A stretch of DNA of 64,000 nucleotides from Planctomycetaceae bacterium (GCA_018660825.1 JABJJO010000014.1:1-64000), one strand, 5' to 3'; shown: positions 36,618 through 46,091, counted from the first letter of the stretch. Numbers and translations: made by a program. Notes: generated by a model not told the origin, from the letters alone.

Positions 36618-37931
36618 TTATACGATTAACTCTTGTCGGACTTTACCACCATTGACGATTTCGATTGGACGGTCGCCAGGAGCCATTAACTCCTTGTCGG
36701 CCGTGATTCCTAGACGGTTGTAAATGGTAGTGGCCCAGTCTTCAACGGTCAGTGCATCTTCTTCAGGCTCACTGGCTGTCGCATTGGACTTTCCGTAAAC
36801 AATGCCTTGTTTAATACCGCCACCTGCCATGACAACACTGAAAACTTTAGGCCAATGGTCACGCCCAGCGCTGGCGTTGATTTTTGGTGTGCGGCCAAAT
36901 TCAGAACCGACAAGCACTAACGTTGAGTCCAGTAGTCCGCGATCTGATAGGTCTTGGATCAATGCAGCGTAGGCTTGATCTAAGGCCGGCACTTGGCCTT
37001 TGATGGCGCCATCAATGTTGGTGTGCATGTCCCAACCACCGTAGGTGAGGGTGACAAAGCGAACACCAGATTCAACGAGTCGACGCGCTAGTAGCATCCG
37101 AGCACCGGCCGTGTTGCGACCGTACTTGTCGCGAGTAGCAGCATCTTCTTTGTTGATGTCAAACGCTTCACGTGCTTTTTGACTGCTGATCAGGCTGTAA
37201 GCTCGATTGTAAAAAGTATCGACTGCATCGAGCGAATCAGTTTTCTCTTTCGAGGCAAAGTAGTCATTGACCGTTGAAAGCATCTTGCGACGTTTTGTGA
37301 AACGATTGTCGTCCACTCCACCAGGTAGCTTGAGATCGCGTACTTGGAAGTTGCCACTGGCTGGGTCGGCACCAAGGCTGAATCCAGCATATGAACTGCT
37401 GAGGTAACCGGTTCCAGCAAATCGGTTGGGCTGGTTTGGAATGCAGACGTACGGAGGCAGGTTTTCGCGAGGGCCAAATTCGTGCGATACGACAGAACCC
37501 ATACTTGGGAATTCCAAGGCTGGGCTAGGGCGATAGCCGGTGAACATGTTATGGGTTCCGCGTTCGTGAGCGGCTTCACCGTGTGTCATAGAACGACAGA
37601 TCGCAATCTTGTCAGCGATCTTCGAAGTATTCTTCATCATTTCATTGAGGCGAGTTCCGGGTACATTGGTTTCAATGCTATCCATCGGTCCACGATATTC
37701 AATTGGAGCGAAGGGTTTGGGATCCCAAGTCTCTTGGTGAGCACAGCCACCAGGGAGATAGATATAGATGACCGATTTGGCTGGACCTTCTTTACTCTCG
37801 TAAAATTTTTGGTCCCCACGAGCTTCTTCCATTCGTAAGTAGTCTGAAAGGCTAAGCCCCAGTCCACCTAAGAATCCAACTTGCATAAAGGATCGACGCC
37901 CAATACTGCTGCCCTTGCACTTGTTAACCAT
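36618..37931 (-). CDS. DUF1501 protein with Tat signal
   Basis: A protein of about 437 residues. The ATG at 37931 has GGAG six bases upstream and starts a Tat-type signal: RRSFMQVGFLGGLGLSL with twin arginines. The DUF1501 body includes AKSVIYIYLPGGCAHQETWDPKP, HERGTHNMFTGYRPS and VLVGSEFGRTPKINASAGRDHWPKVFSVVMAGGG, the sulfatase/alkaline-phosphatase-superfamily-like motif region of DUF1501. Tat export implies folding, possibly with a metal cofactor, before export. Function is unknown, though it is invariably found with PSCyt-type genes. It is the first gene of the four-gene cluster; a 505-bp spacer lies upstream. Confidence 0.92.
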   Translation of the reverse strand: MVNKCKGSSIGRRSFMQVGFLGGLGLSLSDYLRMEEARGDQKFYESKEGPAKSVIYIYLPGGCAHQETWDPKPFAPIEYRGPMDSIETNVPGTRLNEMMKNTSKIADKIAICRSMTHGEAAHERGTHNMFTGYRPSPALEFPSMGSVVSHEFGPRENLPPYVCIPNQPNRFAGTGYLSSSYAGFSLGADPASGNFQVRDLKLPGGVDDNRFTKRRKMLSTVNDYFASKEKTDSLDAVDTFYNRAYSLISSQKAREAFDINKEDAATRDKYGRNTAGARMLLARRLVESGVRFVTLTYGGWDMHTNIDGAIKGQVPALDQAYAALIQDLSDRGLLDSTLVLVGSEFGRTPKINASAGRDHWPKVFSVVMAGGGIKQGIVYGKSNATASEPEEDALTVEDWATTIYNRLGITADKELMAPGDRPIEIVNGGKVRQELIV

Positions 37932-38436
37932 CGGTTTCTCCGCGTGTGGTTGTAATGATGTTGCGACAGTTAATCTGTGCACAAATCAAATAATTAAAAT
38001 TGACTTCGAAATAAACGGTTTCTCAATCAAGGTGATTTGAAAACGTATAAAATATAGGTTTGTTTAACAATTTATTGTAACGAATTGAGGACAACAAATG
38101 TTGAATTTCGAGAAGTTACAACTGTTAATATTAAAGGTAGGTGCGTCGACGTTTTTGGGCCTGAGGGGGGGAGGGTTGGTGGGTTGTTAATTACGCGACG
38201 TTCATCAATCGCAAAAAGCATCAAATAGATGAAGTCACTGGTTTATTAGAAAACGCAGACGTACCGTAAACCTTATATTTAAGTCAATTATAAGTCAATC
38301 ATTCCAACGGGGGGGATGCGAGTATTAGCGTGTTTAATAGTGTTTTCGCACTGTTAAAACGTTAGGTTTGATGGTTGTTGTTGGATTGGACCTTTGTTTT
38401 GGTCAGTATTTGCAAGTTAAGTGTGATGCGGATGCT
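37932..38436. other. Upstream region of the DUF1501 cluster, 505 bp
   Basis: No gene is supported here. The region separates the csrA stop from the DUF1501 start and holds the cluster promoter. It is AT-rich except for two G tracts: a four-run G-rich element at 38165-38183 and an isolated run of seven G at 38309-38315. Confidence 0.5.
38165..38183 (+). other. G-rich element, possible G-quadruplex
   Basis: Four runs of at least three G (38165-38167, 38169-38171, 38173-38175, 38181-38183) with loops of one, one and five bases fit a parallel G-quadruplex pattern. It lies on the plus strand about 235 bases upstream of the DUF1501 start, in the template strand orientation for that cluster. Homopolymer slippage is the plainer explanation. 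Confidence 0.35.
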
Positions 38437-38667
38437 CTATGATGCCAGTGGCAGTGCTCTTAGATCCGCTTCGATTAGTAGTTTACTTGGATGCTGTAGC
38501 GTATGAGGTTCATCTGGATATCGCTCCAGTTCATCACGTAGCACTTTAACGTCGGCAGGGGCTTCAATTCCCAAGCGGACCTTGTCTCCACTGACCTTTA
38601 CAATTGTTAATGTTATCGAATCACCAAGTTTAATTTTTTCGCAAACCTTGCGTGATAGTACCAGCAT
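38437..38667 (-). CDS. csrA: Carbon storage regulator CsrA
   Basis: A 76-residue CsrA/RsmA: MLVLSRKVCEKIKLGDSITLTIVKVSGDKVRLGIEAPADVKVLRDEL, including the conserved LxLSRK start and the R-x-G-I-E-A segment with the RNA-binding Arg. It binds GGA motifs in mRNA leaders to control translation and stability. The start has GGAGG at nine bases upstream. The C-terminal extension (about 20 residues) is hydrophilic. It is followed upstream by a small conserved planctomycete gene on the same strand, 168 bases away. Confidence 0.96.
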   Translation of the reverse strand: MLVLSRKVCEKIKLGDSITLTIVKVSGDKVRLGIEAPADVKVLRDELERYPDEPHTLQHPSKLLIEADLRALPLAS

Positions 38668-38835
38668 ATTTCTAATGCCTCCGATTTTATAAATAATATA
38701 TTTGAGCTTTACCGAGATTCTCTGTTTCGCGTTCCCAGGCTTCTAATGATTCAAGCGTTGAACGTGTTTTCAGTGCGATTACTTTTGTTCTGGTAAAGAA
38801 TAATGACTTTAAATAATTAAGGGCTTGTGACCGTG

Positions 38836-39147
38836 CTAGCTAGCAAGTGCCAGTTGTTCACAGGGTTCATTCATGTCAACAGCTAGCTTCTGGCGACGTT
38901 GACCTGTTGAATCATAGAACAGCACGGTATTAGAGATTGTTTCCCAAACGGCAGTCAGCTTAACGCTTCGTGGGCCGTGTAGGCAGAATAGCATTCCGCA
39001 GGGAGTTCCCTGTTTTGTTAAGACCCGCTCCGAAAGGGGGAATGCTCCAGGTTGTAAATGATAAAACTCACATAAGACGTTTTGGATTTTTGTCCGAAGG
39101 TCCAGCAGGTCCATGACCCGCACTCGCTGGGAGTTCTTTTCTTGCAT
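38836..39147 (-). CDS. Small conserved planctomycete protein beside csrA
   Basis: A 103-residue soluble protein: VMDLLDLRTKIQNVLCEFYHLQPGAFPLSERVLTKQGTPCGMLFCLHGPRSVKLTAVWETISNTVLFYDSTGQRRQ. The 'CGM.FCL.GPR.V.LTAVW...NTVLFYDS.G' block looks like a conserved core, and I recall similar short proteins in planctomycete genomes, but there is no assigned domain. No signal peptide or membrane span. It is on the same strand upstream of csrA and may be functionally linked with it, for example as a translation-related protein; this is inferred only from position. Confidence 0.68.
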   Translation of the reverse strand: MQEKNSQRVRVMDLLDLRTKIQNVLCEFYHLQPGAFPLSERVLTKQGTPCGMLFCLHGPRSVKLTAVWETISNTVLFYDSTGQRRQKLAVDMNEPCEQLALAS

Positions 39148-39532
39148 AGCGCTCTTTTCAATCCATAGCCAATCAAGCTAATGACGCCGATTGGCCATGT
39201 CTTAATATAGGGTGAATGGGAATAAAAGGTGATATGGAGACTATCGGGAGTTAGTGCAAGATTAATTGATTAGGGAATTGGTTTCTTTCAAAAAGCTCAA
39301 AAAGAATGGGTCTGCTATTCCGGACAAGTAGGGTGTAACGGTTATACGGTTTTCAGGTGTTCATTGGTGTAGCAGAGACTCACCGCGGAGACTTAAATAG
39401 GCATTTATCGATCCTGTAAGCAATACTTAACGTACTATGGTTTGACTGCCCGAAATATGTTCTGTGTGGATTGGGATAAAATCGGTTTACTGTGGTTACC
39501 TATTATAATCAAGCGATAAATAAAGGGATTCG
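39148..39532. other. Intergenic region, 385 bp
   Basis: This spacer between divergent genes (38836-39147 minus and 39533 plus) holds no supported gene, tRNA or clear hairpin. It presumably carries both promoters. An AGGG just before 39533 is the ribosome-binding site of the following gene. Confidence 0.5.
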
Positions 39533-40507
39533 ATGTCTATTAAGAAGCGAGTTTTAATCACTGGGGGAGCTGGTTTTTTGGGCTCTTTTCTATGCGAGAG
39601 TATGGTTGAGCGTGGCCATGACGTGATTTGCTTGGACAACTTTTTCACTAGCCAAAAGATGAATGTTCAGCATTTATTGAGCCACAGCAATTTTGAGCTT
39701 GTGCGGCATGATATCACGATGCCGATTTGGTTAGAGGTCGACGAGATATATAACTTGGCTTGTCCGGCTGCGCCAGGCCATTATCAGTTCAATCCCATTA
39801 AGACGCTGAAGACATCAGTGCTTGGTGCGATTCATGTTCTGGGAATGGCTAAACGGTGTCGTGCTCGAGTGTTACAAGCATCGACGAGTGAAGTTTATGG
39901 AGATCCAAGTGAGCATCCACAAACTGAATCTTATCGAGGGAGTGTCAATCCGGTGGGACCGCGGGCATGTTACGACGAGGGTAAGCGAGCCGCGGAGACC
40001 TTGTTTATGGATTACTACCGCAGCCATGATATTGATATTCGCATCGTGCGGATTTTTAATACGTATGGTCCTCGGATGCACCCATTTGATGGCCGTGTTG
40101 TTTCCAACTTTATCCGACAAGCACTACAACACGAACCGATTACGATTTTTGGCGACGGATCTCAAACTAGATCCTTTTGCTATCGAGATGACCTTGTTCG
40201 CGGATTAATTGCCATGATGGACAATGCAGAAGGTTTCTGTGGTCCCGTGAATATTGGGAATCCAGGTGAGTTTACGATTTTGGAACTAGCTGAAAAAATC
40301 ATCGCGATCACAGACAGTCGCAGTGAAATTGTTCACGAAGAATTACCGACGGACGATCCGGTGCGTCGACAGCCGGATATTTCTCTAGCGCAAGAAAAAC
40401 TCGACTGGGAACCTACTATCGACTTAGCAACGGGATTGGCAGAAACAGTGGAATGGTTTCGCAGTATTGATATGAGCGACTACCGTCCCCCGACGCCAAA
40501 TTACTAA
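39533..40507 (+). CDS. uxs: UDP-glucuronate decarboxylase (UDP-xylose synthase)
   Basis: A 324-residue extended SDR. The NAD-binding motif GGAGFLG is at residues 11-17, the [15 protein letters not shown] segment is typical of UXS, catalytic Ser/Thr lie in [10 protein letters not shown], and the YxxxK motif YDEGK is at 147-151 with Lys151. It converts UDP-glucuronate to UDP-xylose in the cytoplasm for surface glycans. ATG 39533 follows AAGGGATTCG. It ends 26 bases from the convergent DUF6807 gene. Other nucleotide-sugar epimerases share the fold; the PxxPGHY segment and YDEGK are the reasons for naming UXS. Confidence 0.93.
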   Translation: MSIKKRVLITGGAGFLGSFLCESMVERGHDVICLDNFFTSQKMNVQHLLSHSNFELVRHDITMPIWLEVDEIYNLACPAAPGHYQFNPIKTLKTSVLGAIHVLGMAKRCRARVLQASTSEVYGDPSEHPQTESYRGSVNPVGPRACYDEGKRAAETLFMDYYRSHDIDIRIVRIFNTYGPRMHPFDGRVVSNFIRQALQHEPITIFGDGSQTRSFCYRDDLVRGLIAMMDNAEGFCGPVNIGNPGEFTILELAEKIIAITDSRSEIVHEELPTDDPVRRQPDISLAQEKLDWEPTIDLATGLAETVEWFRSIDMSDYRPPTPNY

Positions 40508-40533
40508 ATCACTGCCGTCGATTCTACGCCTGC

Positions 40534-41484
40534 TTACTTCTTGGCGCTACTGTAGATTTTGAATTGCTTGGCGATTTCTGCTTCTTGCGTTGTCCCTTTG
40601 TGAATATACACTCGGTAGCGCAAAGTAATCGTCTCACCTTTGGCTAGTGTATGGGAACCATCGATGTTGTTGTCCCCTTTGAAATGGTGCAGGCCAAAAG
40701 GGTTAGCGGTAAAGAGGCCATAAGTTCTGACATGCCAATACGTTGGAAAACGAAAACTACTGGGGTGGTTCATAATAGCGATACCAACCGTGTTGTCTTT
40801 AACCGGTCCAACATAATCAACCCACGGAGCGGCTTTGCCCCACGCAGCGCCATCTTTGTCACCATTGGCATTGAGAACGGTACCACCTAAGTCAGCAGTA
40901 ATTTTCATGCTGCCGGCAGTGCGGACTCCAAAGGAACCTTCTTTCGTATCGCCAAATTTAACGGGTCCATCGCTAGCCGTGACGGTCGTGTCAAAGTCGA
41001 TCCAGTAGGCGGTTTTGTTAGCGCCAAACGTGAGTCGGCGAATGTCTTGGCACTGTCGTTTGCCGTTGGGCCCGATCCAATCATTTGTTGTTTCGATAAC
41101 AGCTGCGTTGCCACTTTTAAGAGTCGTGAATTTTTGGTGGATGATGTTCCCGTGCCCTTCTACTTCACTCCAGAAATCAATACCATTGACGTCACCATGG
41201 GTGAACCAAAAAGAGCGGTGGTGAATATGGTCATTTCGTTCATGTTCACCGGCCTCACGCATTGGATAGGCACGAGTGATTTCATTGCCGTGTGGCCCAA
41301 TGAGTGGCCACAATATCGGTTTGGCGCCCGATTTGATGAGGTAGTGTGTTAGTAGCTTGCCATTGCGAGTAACTTTGACACCGGCATCAGTTTTAGTAAT
41401 CTGAAAGTCATCTGCAGTGGTAACGTTTGACAAGGCAAACAACAGAGTGAGGCAAAGTAGAATCTTGGTTGTTCGGGCAATCAT
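40534..41484 (-). CDS. Secreted DUF6807 (PmoA-like) family protein
   Basis: A 316-residue secreted protein with a signal peptide (MIARTTKILLCLTLLFALSNVTTA). The body carries GKLLTHYLIKSGAKPILWPLIGPHGNEITRAYPM and ERNDHIHHRSFWFTHGDVNG, matching what I recall as the DUF6807 family (labelled 'PmoA family' in some annotations); it has a beta-sandwich look and conserved His residues (DHIHHRS). Function is unproven; related proteins are associated with carbohydrate-utilisation clusters in planctomycetes. It starts 50 bases... convergent with uxs on its 3-prime side; upstream is a 128-bp gap to the receptor gene on the same strand. Confidence 0.85.
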   Translation of the reverse strand: MIARTTKILLCLTLLFALSNVTTADDFQITKTDAGVKVTRNGKLLTHYLIKSGAKPILWPLIGPHGNEITRAYPMREAGEHERNDHIHHRSFWFTHGDVNGIDFWSEVEGHGNIIHQKFTTLKSGNAAVIETTNDWIGPNGKRQCQDIRRLTFGANKTAYWIDFDTTVTASDGPVKFGDTKEGSFGVRTAGSMKITADLGGTVLNANGDKDGAAWGKAAPWVDYVGPVKDNTVGIAIMNHPSSFRFPTYWHVRTYGLFTANPFGLHHFKGDNNIDGSHTLAKGETITLRYRVYIHKGTTQEAEIAKQFKIYSSAKK

Positions 41485-41612
41485 GGCGGTTGTTATCCGT
41501 TGCTAGTGAAGTGGTAACTATCAACGAATTGTAACACTCTATAATTGCGTGTGCAAACTGGACACAAGGCCGACAATGCCATGGCAAGGCAGCCACAATG
41601 TTCAATGCAACA

Positions 41613-44339
41613 TTAATACAATGCTTCAACGCCAACGTAGACGAATGCTGGCGGGCCAGTGCGGGGGCCGTAGGGATGCCGTGTGACCACGTATTTTTCA
41701 TTGAATATATTTTGAGCTCCACCGAATATTTTCCAATTTTCGTTAAACATATAGTATGCCGACATGTCCCAGATGAAGTAGGCGCTGGTGGTACCATAGC
41801 GAGCGTCGGTGGAAACCCCGTCAACAAACGTTTCGTTGCTGGCTGTGGTATAGGTCGCATCGGCGTAGGTTCCAGTGATATCGAACCCGCTCTTGTCAAA
41901 ATGCCACCCTGCCCCCAAGGTCAGCGTAAACTCTGGGATGTAAGGAACTAGTGCGCCGGCTTGTCCTCCAGCAAAAATCGACTCGGCATTATGCGACAAC
42001 GTATCGGTTAGCAATGCAGCATCGGTGTAGGTGGCACTGACAAACAACGGATTGTTAAAGTCAAGGTTTTTATCAATTCCGCGGTCGTATTGCAGTGTGA
42101 ATTCAAGTCCGTTGGCATAAAGAGAACCGACTTGGTCGTTGGATTCTGGGTCGGCTCCGGAACCAACATTATCCAGAACGATGAGATCGTTGAAGTGGGA
42201 ATAAAAGTATAGTAACTGACCAACTACTGCTCGGTCCGGATTTGTATAACGCCAGCCAAATTCGCTGGCGATCACTTCTTCTTCACTCAAACCACTCGTC
42301 AACTTCTTAGGATCTGGCGGAGAAACTCCTCGATTGATACTTGCTAGGAAACTTAAATTCTCGGTTTTCTTATAGGTCAAGCCAAAGCCGCCGCTGGTCA
42401 TGGTCAAGCTTCCGGTGTTATCCTGAGGCGTATTCTCATTGGCAAAGCGTTGGTACCGCATGTCCATCTTTTCTACTCGGATGCCAGGCGTTAACGTCCA
42501 CTTACCGCGACTCATCCTATCCATTGCCCAGAACGCAGTTGCATTGGTTGTCTGGCGACGGTCACCGGCTGCTCCCCAAGTTCCTGCATTAAATCCCGAA
42601 ACGCCTCCGACTGAATTGGTTTCATAGAAATCTTGCCGTTGGAAACGGCGAATGCGATCTGCGTTGAAACGTAGTCCCAGTTGAATGTCATGATCCCACT
42701 TAGACCCTTGCATTGCTAAGTTCATGACGCCCTGATAACCCCATGAATAATAGTCGCGATTATTATGCTTAACACCGAGGACTCCGGCTTGCGTACCATT
42801 GAGCACTCCATACCCCGCTGCGTTGCCAATGGGGTCGCCGAGCACATTAGAGACACCATAGCTGGTACCCATGCTCGCGAGATCGCCATCGTAGAGCTTG
42901 TTGAGTTTGTACCAGTCGCGGTGGAATTTGTTGTAATACACTGTTTGGGCAATTGTCATCCAATCGACTTCTTGATCGCCAATGATCCACCGCAAGTAGT
43001 TACGAGCGCCATAGGTTTGCATGTTGTCAAAACGAGTACCGCTATAACGAGCATAGGGGTCGGCATTGAAGTCAGCCATTGTTTGTCCCACGTAGCCGTC
43101 ATTGGCTTGGAAGGAAGTGTATCCAGTTTTCACTTCAAAGCGTTGATACGTGTCGACGTCACCAGGTTCCCAAAACATCTTGAACATAGGTTCTTGCTTG
43201 GTGAACCCGGTGTCTTGAGCGTTTTGGATGGGGTAATTTACGCCGTCGATTTTTCGGAATCCGTCTGTTTCCCGAAAATATCCTTCGATCAACCACCCCA
43301 CTCTGCCACCATCAGGCGTTTCCATGGTATTGCCGAGCCACGTATGCATGCGCATTTCATTGTTCGTGCCAAACAAGAAATTCGTGTAAATAGTTTTGCG
43401 ATCGGGAATGGGAGTGGAGAGGAAGTTAATCGCGCCACCGGTACTGTGTGGACCAAATTGTATCTGGCTACTGCCCTTAAATACTTCCACGGCACTCATG
43501 CGTCCGACTGTCGGGAAGAAGTAGGCTGAAGGTGCGGAGTAGGGCGCGGGAGCGACTAGGATACCATCTTCCATCAGGGAGATTTTGGCACTACGCCCCA
43601 TGTCCGCACCGCGTAGGGAAATATTGGGGAAATTACCGAATCCGTCTTCTTCGCGTAGATAGACGCCGGGCACGTTATTTAGGATACGGTTGGGATTGTC
43701 GTAAGCTTTACTCTTGAGAGGTCCAAGTTCCAAAAAAGCTCCGGAACCACCCGCATCAAATGCACCTTCGAGGTTGCCAAAAATTGTGCCTGATCCCAGC
43801 ACAGGGGCAAAGGCCGGTTGGTGTCCTTCTACGGTGACCCCAGGAACGGTTGGTGGTTCGTCGTCATCGTCACCGTTTGCTTCCACTGTATCTGCAGTTT
43901 TATCAGGTTCTTCAGCGTCAGTCGCTGTACCTTGGGCGATTTGTGTCTCACCGCTAGGTTCATCATCGAGTTGTATTGGGCTTTCGGTTTCGAACAATTC
44001 ATCAAGCAGTTGTTTTGGCGCCACAAGCAACGGTTTATTTAATAGTTTTTGCAGCGGCTTTTCTTTTGCTTTTTCTTCAGGTTGACGCGGCTCATTTTCT
44101 TCTGACACATCAGCTTGAATTGCTACATCTTTAGCAGGTAGGGGTGTCGGCAGTAGTTCAGCTTCTCCTGAAGCAATCGTCGGCGCTGTTGGAACATCGG
44201 TTGACGAAAGCGTGGGAGATTTGGAAGAAGGTGATGTGTTCTCTGCAGCGGCTAGATACGTTAGGCCGAATGCGAAGATGCTGGCGACAACCCATCGCAG
44301 TGATCGATGATAATTGATGATGGTTTGTTTTTTTCGCAT
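41613..44339 (-). CDS. TonB-dependent receptor (FecA-like)
   Basis: A 908-residue outer-membrane receptor. After an N-terminal signal-like segment (WVVASIFAFGLTYLAAA) comes a Ser/Pro/Glu-rich extension of about 130 residues, then a TonB-box-like TVPGVTVEG, a plug domain (NNVPGVYLREEDGFGNFPNISLRG...) and a beta-barrel ending in FGGAQNIFNEKYVVTRHPYG...VYVGVEALY. The plug and C-terminal pattern resemble FecA-type ferric-siderophore/dicitrate receptors, so iron or heme complexes are likely ligands. It lies in a cluster with exbB/exbD, tonB and hemP. The long acidic/Pro-rich N-terminal extension is unusual and could be a periplasmic linker. Confidence 0.93.
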   Translation of the reverse strand: MRKKQTIINYHRSLRWVVASIFAFGLTYLAAAENTSPSSKSPTLSSTDVPTAPTIASGEAELLPTPLPAKDVAIQADVSEENEPRQPEEKAKEKPLQKLLNKPLLVAPKQLLDELFETESPIQLDDEPSGETQIAQGTATDAEEPDKTADTVEANGDDDDEPPTVPGVTVEGHQPAFAPVLGSGTIFGNLEGAFDAGGSGAFLELGPLKSKAYDNPNRILNNVPGVYLREEDGFGNFPNISLRGADMGRSAKISLMEDGILVAPAPYSAPSAYFFPTVGRMSAVEVFKGSSQIQFGPHSTGGAINFLSTPIPDRKTIYTNFLFGTNNEMRMHTWLGNTMETPDGGRVGWLIEGYFRETDGFRKIDGVNYPIQNAQDTGFTKQEPMFKMFWEPGDVDTYQRFEVKTGYTSFQANDGYVGQTMADFNADPYARYSGTRFDNMQTYGARNYLRWIIGDQEVDWMTIAQTVYYNKFHRDWYKLNKLYDGDLASMGTSYGVSNVLGDPIGNAAGYGVLNGTQAGVLGVKHNNRDYYSWGYQGVMNLAMQGSKWDHDIQLGLRFNADRIRRFQRQDFYETNSVGGVSGFNAGTWGAAGDRRQTTNATAFWAMDRMSRGKWTLTPGIRVEKMDMRYQRFANENTPQDNTGSLTMTSGGFGLTYKKTENLSFLASINRGVSPPDPKKLTSGLSEEEVIASEFGWRYTNPDRAVVGQLLYFYSHFNDLIVLDNVGSGADPESNDQVGSLYANGLEFTLQYDRGIDKNLDFNNPLFVSATYTDAALLTDTLSHNAESIFAGGQAGALVPYIPEFTLTLGAGWHFDKSGFDITGTYADATYTTASNETFVDGVSTDARYGTTSAYFIWDMSAYYMFNENWKIFGGAQNIFNEKYVVTRHPYGPRTGPPAFVYVGVEALY

Positions 44340-44617
44340 AATTAAAATCCAGAATGTGTAAGTAACGAGAAAACGAACTTAAATAGCCGTTCTTGTTGTA
44401 TATTTGCCTGGATTGGAGCATTGCATGATCGCGCAAATGAATGCGTACCATGTCTTTACAATCTGGGTACGTGCCTATGTGTTTGGTAGTTTTTGCTACG
44501 GTTTAAAAGAAAACCTGCAGCGCAAATCGTCTACAAAGAGGCAAACCTTAAAGAAAAACGAAGAAATATTTGAACCCTCTGCTTGCGGTTTTGGGCCGCA
44601 GCAAAGGTCTACAGAAG

Positions 44618-45415
44618 CTATCGGTTGCTTTGGGCGGCTTGGATTTTCAATTGCCAGAATTCGTCAGCAGAGACCTCTTTGAAGCTCGCTATTTGATCAC
44701 CAGTTTTGCTGATTCGTTTGCGGTCGGTATTGGTGAGTTGCCAGTTGATCGTATGTTCCGAGCGTACGATTTGTTTGCGTAGACCAACTTCATCGAGCAT
44801 CAAAGTTCGTTTGATTGATTTAGGCATTAGTTTTTGTTTCGCCATGAGTCGATTGAGTTCAAATCGCGAGTAGGGTGGCAGATTGCCGATGCGAGTGCTA
44901 TTTAGGCGAGCAGCCCAGTCAGCGAAATGTCGGTACCGTTGAATTGCGGAATCGAATTTAGGCGCTATCCCAGTTGCTTGATACGTCAGATGGTCACTAG
45001 TCACGCGAACCGTCTTTGTAGAGAGGTTAAACTCATGTTGGAGTTTGGGCTGAACGTATTTTGTTAACGCTGTGCTGCTGGTTTGCGAGAGTACTTGATC
45101 CAGAAATTGGACTAGGAAATCTTTAGTGAGTATTGTTTTAACTTTTCGTTGTGGGTCGAGTAGTACGAACCGACCGCGTTTTACGTCAAATACAGTGATC
45201 TCACCGAACTCGGATTCATTTTCAATAAAATCATAGATCGTTGTGCCGTTGAACATGGTTAAGCTATTCACTGCAGGCGCGGAATTGTTGCCTACAAAGA
45301 CGGAAGTCTGCATGCGAAAATCTTCGCTTTGGCCATGAGTTGCCGAGGCGACGGCCAACATGACAGCGAGTGCAAGGAGAGCCGGAAAACGATGACGAAT
45401 GCTTGTATATTTCAT
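44618..45415 (-). CDS. Secreted hypothetical protein next to exbD
   Basis: A 265-residue protein with a signal peptide (MKYTSIRHRFPALLALAVMLAVASATHG). The mature part starts SEDFRMQTSVFVGNNSAPAVNSLTMFNGTTIYDFIENESEFGEITVFDVKRGRF, with alternating beta strands, then a helical C-terminal half. No family was recognised. It lies downstream of exbB-exbD on the same strand (277-bp gap) and 278 bp upstream of the receptor start, so it may belong to the uptake function as a periplasmic partner; this is position-based inference only. Confidence 0.72.
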   Translation of the reverse strand: MKYTSIRHRFPALLALAVMLAVASATHGQSEDFRMQTSVFVGNNSAPAVNSLTMFNGTTIYDFIENESEFGEITVFDVKRGRFVLLDPQRKVKTILTKDFLVQFLDQVLSQTSSTALTKYVQPKLQHEFNLSTKTVRVTSDHLTYQATGIAPKFDSAIQRYRHFADWAARLNSTRIGNLPPYSRFELNRLMAKQKLMPKSIKRTLMLDEVGLRKQIVRSEHTINWQLTNTDRKRISKTGDQIASFKEVSADEFWQLKIQAAQSNR

Positions 45416-45692
45416 GAATGCGTAGGCCTTAGATTGATGAGAATAGTATCAATTTGGCGCAATGATCTATATGCGACAGGTGCGGATTTTACCGCAAAAA
45501 GCGAACTCGTGTAAATGTTAATCTGGGTGGCGGATGCCCGTCAAACGGTACAGGTGATGGTGCTTAAAATGCAAAAGAGAGCTTTATCTAACGGTGGGGT
45601 CGAATCAAGGCAACCCGATACTGCGTTTGTGTCGGCGGACAAGCTAGGCCGTGAATTATTAGGACTGGAGATGGTAGCCGTGAGAGACGGGG

Positions 45693-46091
45693 CTAATCGG
45701 TTTGGTGGGCGATGTTGACGTTGACGGCGCCGTTTTGTTTGGCGATGTCGAGAGCGCGAACGAAGGCAGAAAATTTAATGTCTGAGTCACCTCGGATGGT
45801 GATTACCTTTTTGTCAGTATCTTTCAGGAGCTGGCGAATTTCGGGGCCGAGTGTTTCAAATGTGACTTGCTGCTTGTTTATGTGGATAGTGTCGTCACTT
45901 GAAAGTGTGACCATAATCTGATCGGTGGATGAGACGCTGCCAGCTTCAGCTGTTGGCAACGTGAGCTTGATCGATGGAGTGAGGAAGGTTGAGGAGAGCA
46001 TGAAGAAAATGAGCAATTGAAAGATGCAGTCAATCAGTGGGCTCAGTTCCATCCGTAATCCTGGGCGTCGTTGTCGCTGGATTGGTTTCAT
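45693..46091 (-). CDS. exbD: ExbD/TolR-family biopolymer transport protein
   Basis: A 132-residue protein with one N-terminal membrane helix (MELSPLIDCIFQLLIFFMLSSTF, with the essential Asp in PLIDCIFQLLIFF) and a periplasmic domain ending SDIKFSAFVRALDIAKQNGAVNVNIAHQTD. ExbD with ExbB forms the proton-driven motor powering TonB. It overlaps the stop of exbB by four bases (ATGA at 46088-46091), showing translational coupling. The basic N-terminus (MKPIQRQRRPGLR) is usual for the family. Confidence 0.95.
   Translation of the reverse strand: MKPIQRQRRPGLRMELSPLIDCIFQLLIFFMLSSTFLTPSIKLTLPTAEAGSVSSTDQIMVTLSSDDTIHINKQQVTFETLGPEIRQLLKDTDKKVITIRGDSDIKFSAFVRALDIAKQNGAVNVNIAHQTD

Noticed and set aside
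45515-45718. 67-codon plus-strand frame downstream of exbD
   Set aside because: No family match, no Shine-Dalgarno, and it overlaps the exbD 3-prime end by 26 bases; kept only as a weak possibility.
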